28,208 nucleotides of DNA. Origin: Candidatus Poseidoniales archaeon (GTDB lineage Archaea > Thermoplasmatota > Poseidoniia > Poseidoniales > Poseidoniaceae). The first letter of the stretch is position 1, and each line of letters starts with the position of its first letter. The translations under genes were made by a program, and so were the position numbers. This document shows, one piece after another, positions 23,623 to 28,208 of the stretch. The DNA is taken from assembly GCA_003602535.1 (NCBI GenBank), contig QQSA01000053.1:1-28208 (forward strand), in the 5' to 3' direction. Under the pieces are notes generated by a model that was not told where the DNA came from, did not search any database, and worked only from the letters and a program-made list of their open reading frames with translations.

Positions 23623-25514
23623 TGGCTCACGTCAGCGACCTTATTGCTACGGATATTGAATCCTATCTCGCTGCTCACGAGCAAAAAGAGTTGTTGAGAT
23701 TCATTACCTGTGGTTCTGTTGATGATGGTAAATCAACTCTGATTGGTCGAATGTTGTATGAATCTCATATGCTGTTTGATGACCATTTGGCTGCACTTGA
23801 AGCAGATTCAAAGAAAGTGGGAACCCAGGATGGAGAAATTGATTTCGCACTTCTTGTGGATGGTTTGGCAGCAGAAAGAGAGCAAGGAATTACAATCGAT
23901 GTAGCTTATCGATTCTTTTCGACTGAGAAAAGAAAATACATTGTTGCGGATACACCTGGTCACGAAGAATATACTCGTAACATGGCAACAGGAGCATCAA
24001 CTGCAGACGTGGCAATAATTCTGGTTGATGCTAGCCAAGGAGTTCTTACCCAGACTCGCAGACATTCATTTATCGTGTCAATGGTTGGAGTAAAGCGAAT
24101 AATTCTCGCTGTCAATAAGTTAGATTTGGTTGATTATTCAGAGGATGTATTCAATAAGATAGTTTCTGATTATCATAACTTTGCAGATGAGGCATTGCAG
24201 TTGGATGAAATTACAGCGATTCCAATTTCGGCATTGAAAGGAGACAATATTGTAGGGCCAAGTGAAAATACTCCATGGTATAATGGTCAATCAATTATCG
24301 AATACCTAGAGAGCGTTGAAGTTTCATCATCAGCCCAATCCCGTCCTTTCCGAATGCCTGTACAATGGGTAAACCGACCAAGCCGTGAGTTCAGAGGTTT
24401 TACTGGACTCATCGGTAGTGGAATAGTTTCACCTGGCGATAGAATCAGAGTTTTGCCTAGTGGTACCGAGTCTGTTGTCGAAAGAATCGTAACTTGGGAA
24501 GGCGACTTAGAAATGGCAGGAGCTGGACGTTCGATTACACTAACTCTTAGCGATGAAATAGATATTTCACGAGGAGACATAATCACAGCCGCCGATAATC
24601 CTTGTAGCAGTGCTGATCAATTCCAATCCAGAATACTTTGGATGGATGAATCAGCGATGATGCCTGGTCGACAGTATTTATTCAAGTCGAGTACTCAGAC
24701 TACTTCTATGACTCTAGGTCAATTGAAACATCGAATAGATGTTAATACGCTTGAGGAGTTACCTGCCAAAGTTCTAGATATGAATGAAATTGGTGTTTGT
24801 AACATTTCTCTATCTAGTCGAATCGCATTCGATCCGTACGACGAAGATCCAACTATGGGTGGATTCATTATTGTCGATAGAATAACCAACAATACTGTTG
24901 GAATGGGCCTAATCGACTTTGAATTACGTCGTGCTGATAATATTCATTGGCAATCTATGGATGTAACTAAGAAAAGCCGTGCCGAACAAAAGAGCCAGAA
25001 ACCTCGTCTTGTTTGGTTTACTGGTTTATCTGGATCTGGTAAATCATCGATTGCCAATATTTTAGAAAAGAAATTACAAGCTATGGGGCGTCATACAATT
25101 TCGCTAGATGGCGACAATGTGCGACACGGATTAAATCGTGATTTAGGATTCACTAAAGCAGACCGTGTTGAAAATATTCGTAGAATCGGGGAGACCTCTA
25201 AGTTGATGGTCGAAGCAGGACTTATTTGCATTACATCATTTATCTCACCGTTTGAATCAGAGAGATTAATGGTTAGAAATCTAGTAGATTCTGATGAATT
25301 TGTAGAAGTATTCGTAGATACTCCATTAGAGGTTTGTGAACAAAGAGATGTCAAAGGACTTTATGCAAAAGCAAGAGCTGGAGAATTGCCTAATTTCACC
25401 GGGATTTCTAGTCCCTATGAAAGTCCTAATAATCCAGAAATTCGAATCGATACTACACAGATTAGCGCAGAACAGGCCGCTGATCAGATAATTGATTATT
25501 TGAGCAAGGCTTGA
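23622..25514 (+). CDS. cysNC: Fused sulfate adenylyltransferase subunit 1 / APS kinase
   Basis: The first 420 or so residues are CysN, an EF-Tu-like GTPase. The P-loop is GSVDDGKST (31-39), the switch region is EREQGITIDVAYRFF, then DTPGHEEY and NKLDLV, followed by two beta-barrel domains. From about residue 462 the chain continues as CysC, with Walker A GLSGSGKSS (about 468-476), DGDNVRHGLNRDLGF, and SPFESER. CysN powers APS synthesis by CysD, and CysC phosphorylates APS to PAPS, so this protein plus CysD is a complete PAPS synthase. CysNC (NodQ-type) fusions are well known in bacteria. The start codon overlaps the cysD stop, and GAGGGG precedes it. The last 19 bases overlap the convergent glycosyltransferase gene. 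No PAPS reductase is in the window. Confidence 0.97.
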   Translation: MAHVSDLIATDIESYLAAHEQKELLRFITCGSVDDGKSTLIGRMLYESHMLFDDHLAALEADSKKVGTQDGEIDFALLVDGLAAEREQGITIDVAYRFFSTEKRKYIVADTPGHEEYTRNMATGASTADVAIILVDASQGVLTQTRRHSFIVSMVGVKRIILAVNKLDLVDYSEDVFNKIVSDYHNFADEALQLDEITAIPISALKGDNIVGPSENTPWYNGQSIIEYLESVEVSSSAQSRPFRMPVQWVNRPSREFRGFTGLIGSGIVSPGDRIRVLPSGTESVVERIVTWEGDLEMAGAGRSITLTLSDEIDISRGDIITAADNPCSSADQFQSRILWMDESAMMPGRQYLFKSSTQTTSMTLGQLKHRIDVNTLEELPAKVLDMNEIGVCNISLSSRIAFDPYDEDPTMGGFIIVDRITNNTVGMGLIDFELRRADNIHWQSMDVTKKSRAEQKSQKPRLVWFTGLSGSGKSSIANILEKKLQAMGRHTISLDGDNVRHGLNRDLGFTKADRVENIRRIGETSKLMVEAGLICITSFISPFESERLMVRNLVDSDEFVEVFVDTPLEVCEQRDVKGLYAKARAGELPNFTGISSPYESPNNPEIRIDTTQISAEQAADQIIDYLSKA

Positions 25515-26527
25515 ATTTGCTTAGCAACTTCGTCCCATTGCAGTGAATCTCGTAATTTGATAATTTCTTCTCGAGAGGAATCTAAATCACTTTGACTAAT
25601 TTGAGAAATACTAGCAACAATATGCTCTACCGTTTTTCCTCGCATCCTGATTGCGCCTGTGACATCATCAAAAATTGGTATTGGCGTAACCGCCAAAGGA
25701 ACTCCAGATGCAACTCCCATCCGAACAGCACCAGATGCAGACTCTTTGGTATTCTGATAAGGGAATACTAGCAATTCACACTTGGCAAGTGTTGCTATTG
25801 CAACATCATCATCCAAGAAGTCAGTAACCAATCTTACTTTTCCAGTCAAGCCCTTTTTCCTGATTAAATAATTTATTTTGGCTTGCATTTTCCCACTGCC
25901 TTCTCTGGTGGCACAGAGCAGTAACAATTCGTCCCAGCCAGGCAATCGTTCGAATGCTTCAACCAATTCTAGTTGCCCCTTGTGAGGTAGTAAGAATCCA
26001 AATGAACCCATCACTCTACCTTCTACCGGAAGTGGTTTGGCAGATTTGGAAGGAGGGGGATAGATTCCATGAGGAATCATAACCACATTGTCTTCGATTC
26101 CTAATGCTTTGAGATTTTCAACATCAGAATTAGAATGAACCATTACGGTTGAACAGGTCTTCAAACCCTCAACCGCCTTTTCTATCCTTTTACTTGGGAA
26201 TATGAGTGAACGGTCTCTAGTGTTATGCATCGTGATGAATACTTTGACATCCATTTCGGCTAACTTTAGTAATAATTCGTTGAGATAAGAGAAACGAAGT
26301 AGACCTGGTTGGTGTTGGATGACTACGATATCCAAACCCTTGGCAGCGATTTGAGCAATTATTCCTCCAAATGCATTCGAATCTCTTTTCCAACAAGGGA
26401 TTGCTCCCTCAACATCGCCTTCTCCTGCTTGGCACATCACCAATACATCATCCATTTGTTCTACTAAGAACTTGGAATAAGTTGCGATTCCACACCTGAT
26501 GCCCCAGGTGCTAATCCAACCGATCAT
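25496..26527 (-). CDS. Glycosyltransferase, GT4-like
   Basis: This 343-residue GT-B fold protein would transfer a sugar from a nucleotide donor. The N-terminal motif is MIGWISTWGIRCGIATYSK and the interdomain region carries VMIPHGIYPP. The C-terminal Rossmann domain has SFGFLLPHKGQLELVEAF and the donor-binding segment ESASGAVRMGVASGVPLAVT, the usual GT4 pattern. The start was put at ATG 26527, not GTG 26536, because GAGGAGTGAT ends about four bases before that ATG. The GTG itself overlaps the upstream stop codon. It is the third gene after the TATA-binding protein gene. The acceptor and sugar are unknown. Given the neighbours, a surface glycan or lipid is likely. The 3' end overlaps cysNC on the other strand. 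Confidence 0.87.
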   Translation of the reverse strand: MIGWISTWGIRCGIATYSKFLVEQMDDVLVMCQAGEGDVEGAIPCWKRDSNAFGGIIAQIAAKGLDIVVIQHQPGLLRFSYLNELLLKLAEMDVKVFITMHNTRDRSLIFPSKRIEKAVEGLKTCSTVMVHSNSDVENLKALGIEDNVVMIPHGIYPPPSKSAKPLPVEGRVMGSFGFLLPHKGQLELVEAFERLPGWDELLLLCATREGSGKMQAKINYLIRKKGLTGKVRLVTDFLDDDVAIATLAKCELLVFPYQNTKESASGAVRMGVASGVPLAVTPIPIFDDVTGAIRMRGKTVEHIVASISQISQSDLDSSREEIIKLRDSLQWDEVAKQIQALLK

Positions 26528-26532
26528 GTTTA

Positions 26533-27105
26533 TCACTCCTCAAAATCAAAGTCAGCATAAATGTCTAAGATTGCTTTGACATCCTTTGAACGTGGAGAAT
26601 ATTTCTTCTTTCTTTCTCGAAGTTCAAAACCACTCATGTCAACATTGACTCCGATTGAATCGAATGCTTGAATAGCCTCATCGTTCGTATATGGATATCT
26701 CAAAAATGCAATTTGATCGATTTTGTTTTCCTTGGCGGAACGGAAACTCTCTAGGAACATCGAGAATCCGACAGGGTCTTCGGGAAATGATTGAAGAAAT
26801 CTCGAAAGTGGAATTTCTGGAGCATTTATCCCCATGCACATTTTAGCTGCATTTGCAGTAAGGAATTTTCTTCTATCCATAGACCTAATCGCATCCAAGT
26901 AATCCCCATGAATCACTATAATTGGCTTACCAATACTAGTTCCAGGGTGTTGCTTATGACAAATCAAACCGTAGTTTTCGGGTCTTGTTCGCAATCCTTG
27001 ACTTTGCATGTGGTCACAGAGAGCATTAGAAGCTACGCCACCATGCGAAACTACCCAGACATCGATACTATCTGCATCGACCTCACTAGGGCCTAAAGGC
27101 TGCAT
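26533..27105 (-). CDS. Protein of unknown function, possibly sulfotransferase-like
   Basis: This 190-residue protein is not clearly assignable. Near its N-terminus a beta strand leads into a small-residue loop, VWVVSHGGVASNALCDHM, which recalls the 5'-phosphosulfate-binding loop of sulfotransferases and some marine bacterial sulfotransferase-like proteins. The next strand, KPIIVIHGDYLDAIRSMDRR, resembles the segment that follows in such proteins, but the PAPS 3'-phosphate signature is not obvious. It is shorter than most sulfotransferases. The context is suggestive: PAPS synthesis genes lie just beyond the downstream glycosyltransferase. The start is ATG 27105, preceded by GTGAT, which includes the TATA-binding protein's stop codon. 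A P-loop kinase-like or other alpha/beta protein remains possible. Confidence 0.7.
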   Translation of the reverse strand: MQPLGPSEVDADSIDVWVVSHGGVASNALCDHMQSQGLRTRPENYGLICHKQHPGTSIGKPIIVIHGDYLDAIRSMDRRKFLTANAAKMCMGINAPEIPLSRFLQSFPEDPVGFSMFLESFRSAKENKIDQIAFLRYPYTNDEAIQAFDSIGVNVDMSGFELRERKKKYSPRSKDVKAILDIYADFDFEE

Positions 27106-27110
27106 TATAA

Positions 27111-27740
27111 TCACAGCAGGTCTGCTAACTCATCTTGGATAATCTGTACTGCTTCAAGAATCTCATCCTTGTGGCGAGCACCGGTGATTACCATCTTACC
27201 TGATCCGAAAATCAGACAGACTACCTTAGGATAATCGAGTCGGTAGATCAATCCAGGGAATTGCTCTGGCTCGTACTCGACCTTATCGAAAGGCAAGTGG
27301 AAGGTTAGGTTGTTTAGGTTCAATTTGCGTGGAAGTCCAGCAAGAGGGTCTCCCTTCTTCAATTCTTGAGTATCCATTCTTTGGGTTCCTTCGTAATCCT
27401 CTGGGTAGTGAAGTGCATAGGTTGCAACCATGTTCTGAACTTCGATTTCTACATCCTTTAGATCCCAAGTTGTGATTCCTGCTGAGCGTAGATCGTTGAT
27501 CATGCGCTCGATACCTGTGTGAATGTTATCTTCGTCCTTTCCACCAGTGCACACAGCACGCCCAGAACGGAACATAAGAATTGCAAGTTTTGGGTCCGCT
27601 ACACGGTAAACGACACCAGGGAATTGCTCTGGTTCATATTCACAATTCAATTGAATTGCAATATCTGGAAGATCAAGTTCTTCCGCTACTCGAGTGCTGG
27701 CAACGACATTTACTACAGTCAAACGGTCCTCATCGTTCAT
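27111..27740 (-). CDS. tbp: TATA-binding protein
   Basis: The 209-residue protein has the two-fold repeat of TBP. The first repeat contains EYEPEQFPGVVYRV, DPKLAILMFRSGRAVCTGGK, and the second EYEPEQFPGLIYRL and KVVCLIFGSGKMVITGARHK. It recognises TATA boxes and recruits TFB and RNA polymerase in archaea. The insert between the repeats (TQRMDTQELKKGDPLAGLPR) makes it slightly longer than a minimal archaeal TBP of about 180 residues. The ATG at 27740 is preceded by its own TATA-like box at the leaderless distance and by no ribosome-binding site. The stop codon is embedded in the GTGAT before the next gene. Archaeal genomes can hold several TBP copies; whether this is the only one is not visible. 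Confidence 0.97.
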   Translation of the reverse strand: MNDEDRLTVVNVVASTRVAEELDLPDIAIQLNCEYEPEQFPGVVYRVADPKLAILMFRSGRAVCTGGKDEDNIHTGIERMINDLRSAGITTWDLKDVEIEVQNMVATYALHYPEDYEGTQRMDTQELKKGDPLAGLPRKLNLNNLTFHLPFDKVEYEPEQFPGLIYRLDYPKVVCLIFGSGKMVITGARHKDEILEAVQIIQDELADLL

Positions 27741-27762
27741 GATTGGGCCGATTATAAACCCC

Positions 27763-27770
27763 TATTTAAA
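27763..27770 (-). promoter_or_regulatory. TATA box of the tbp operon
   Basis: TTTAAATA on the minus strand is centred 26-27 bases from the A of the tbp start codon. This indicates transcription starting at or next to the ATG (leaderless). A second AT-rich element, TTTATAAT (27751-27758), lies too close to the ATG for a leaderless start. The whole promoter sits in the 38-base gap after mevalonate kinase. Confidence 0.65.
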
Positions 27771-27778
27771 GAACAGTA

Positions 27779-28208
27779 CTATTCAAACGGGTTCCAAAGT
27801 GGCGAATTTTCATCAGAATCTACTGTCATTCCATGTGCTGCAATCTTGCTAATGAGGGTTCTTCCTCCTGCCAATTCAATCGCCTCACTAGTTTCCTTAG
27901 GGTTGCGTGTCAATGAAATCATGCACCCCCCGCCTCCGGCTCCGGTAAGTTTGACTCCGAGCGATGAAGGTGCTGCCGCAGAGATAAGAGATTCAAGTTC
28001 TGGACATGATACTCCTAAACTTCTTAGAAGCAGGTGATTTTCACTCATCGCTCTTCCTACTCCTTCCATATCGCCTTCCATTAATGCAGAAATACCTCTA
28101 CGAGAAATAATTCCTATTGTTTCAATTTCTCGCATTTTTTCGGGATTTGTTTCTAACAATGAAGCAACCTTAGCAACTTGTTCCGATGTAGGAGCGTGTA
28201 TTCCTGTG
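27779..28208 (-). CDS. mvk: Mevalonate kinase, C-terminal part (cut by window edge)
   Basis: About 142 C-terminal residues are visible and the frame stays open to the right edge. The GHMP-kinase C-terminal motif KLTGAGGGGCMISL is clear. It is preceded by the mevalonate-kinase pattern MSENHLLLRSLGVSCPELESL and, at the edge, TGIHAPTSEQV. The enzyme phosphorylates mevalonate in the pathway to isoprenoids, which archaea need for membrane lipids. The N-terminal ATP-binding part lies outside, so its length and start cannot be judged. Other GHMP kinases such as phosphomevalonate or galactokinase fit less well because of the NHxLL and GVS pattern. Confidence 0.9.
   Translation of the reverse strand, partial: TGIHAPTSEQVAKVASLLETNPEKMREIETIGIISRRGISALMEGDMEGVGRAMSENHLLLRSLGVSCPELESLISAAAPSSLGVKLTGAGGGGCMISLTRNPKETSEAIELAGGRTLISKIAAHGMTVDSDENSPLWNPFE

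Noticed and set aside
27519..28037. Plus-strand frame of 172 codons across tbp and mevalonate kinase
   Set aside because: It runs antisense through two clearly identified genes and a promoter.
1..28208. CRISPR array, tRNA/rRNA, transposase, attachment site or prophage
   Set aside because: No regularly spaced repeats, cloverleaf-like sequence, transposase or integrase frame or flanking target duplication was found. Nearly all bases are in identified genes.

Overview
The window is a gene-dense, AT-leaning archaeal segment, most likely from a marine Group II euryarchaeon (Candidatus Poseidoniales, Thermoplasmatota) or a close relative. The archaeal markers are a two-repeat TATA-binding protein, an NMD3 homologue, an archaeal-type SepF, a KaiC/RAD55-like ATPase and mevalonate kinase. 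Large PKD-repeat surface proteins with a distinctive cytoplasmic tail also fit that group. The organism call is an inference from gene content; no rRNA is present. No tRNA, rRNA, CRISPR array, insertion sequence or prophage was seen, and no stretch of 300 bases lacks a gene. The longest gap is about 148 bases (21687-21834).

Layout. Bases 1-3602 (minus strand) hold a tight run read from right to left: an ABC ATPase fused to a membrane domain (CcmA/CcmB-like), ccmC, a 49-residue ccmD-like protein, nmd3, and a truncated phosphoglucose/phosphomannose isomerase. Bases 3657-11380 (plus) encode a rhomboid protease, a 1641-residue membrane-anchored subtilisin-like protease and glmS. Both proteases end in a cytosolic cysteine motif. 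Bases 11381-12100 (minus) encode the KaiC-like ATPase and 12164-12715 (plus) a Maf nucleotide pyrophosphatase. Bases 12712-21686 (minus) hold two tandem paralogous surface proteins, then sepF, then an unrecognised multi-pass membrane protein. Bases 21835-25514 (plus) hold a DHH phosphoesterase, cysD and a cysN-cysC fusion, a set that would make PAPS and possibly recycle its by-product pAp. Bases 25496-27740 (minus) hold the TATA-binding protein gene followed by a possible sulfotransferase-like gene and a GT4 glycosyltransferase. The 3' part of mevalonate kinase closes the window.

Themes. Much of the window concerns the cell envelope: amino-sugar synthesis (glmS), hexose phosphate interconversion, glycosyl transfer, possible sulfation, two giant surface proteins, two membrane proteases and SepF. 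The most unusual signals are three. First, a shared tail motif, GLPxGWTxEQWxxYGxxYL, ends the cytoplasmic side of both PKD proteins. Second, short perfect hairpins with a GTA (or TAC) three-base loop recur at gene junctions. Third, the rhomboid and subtilisin-like proteases are neighbours with similar C-terminal cysteine motifs.

Expression signals. Three genes have a TATA-like box about 26-29 bases upstream of the start codon, as expected for leaderless mRNAs. Several genes inside operons have Shine-Dalgarno-like GGTGA, GTGA or GAGG sequences, some overlapping the upstream stop codon. Start codons given here were chosen by these signals and by family N-termini, and differ in places from the longest open frame.
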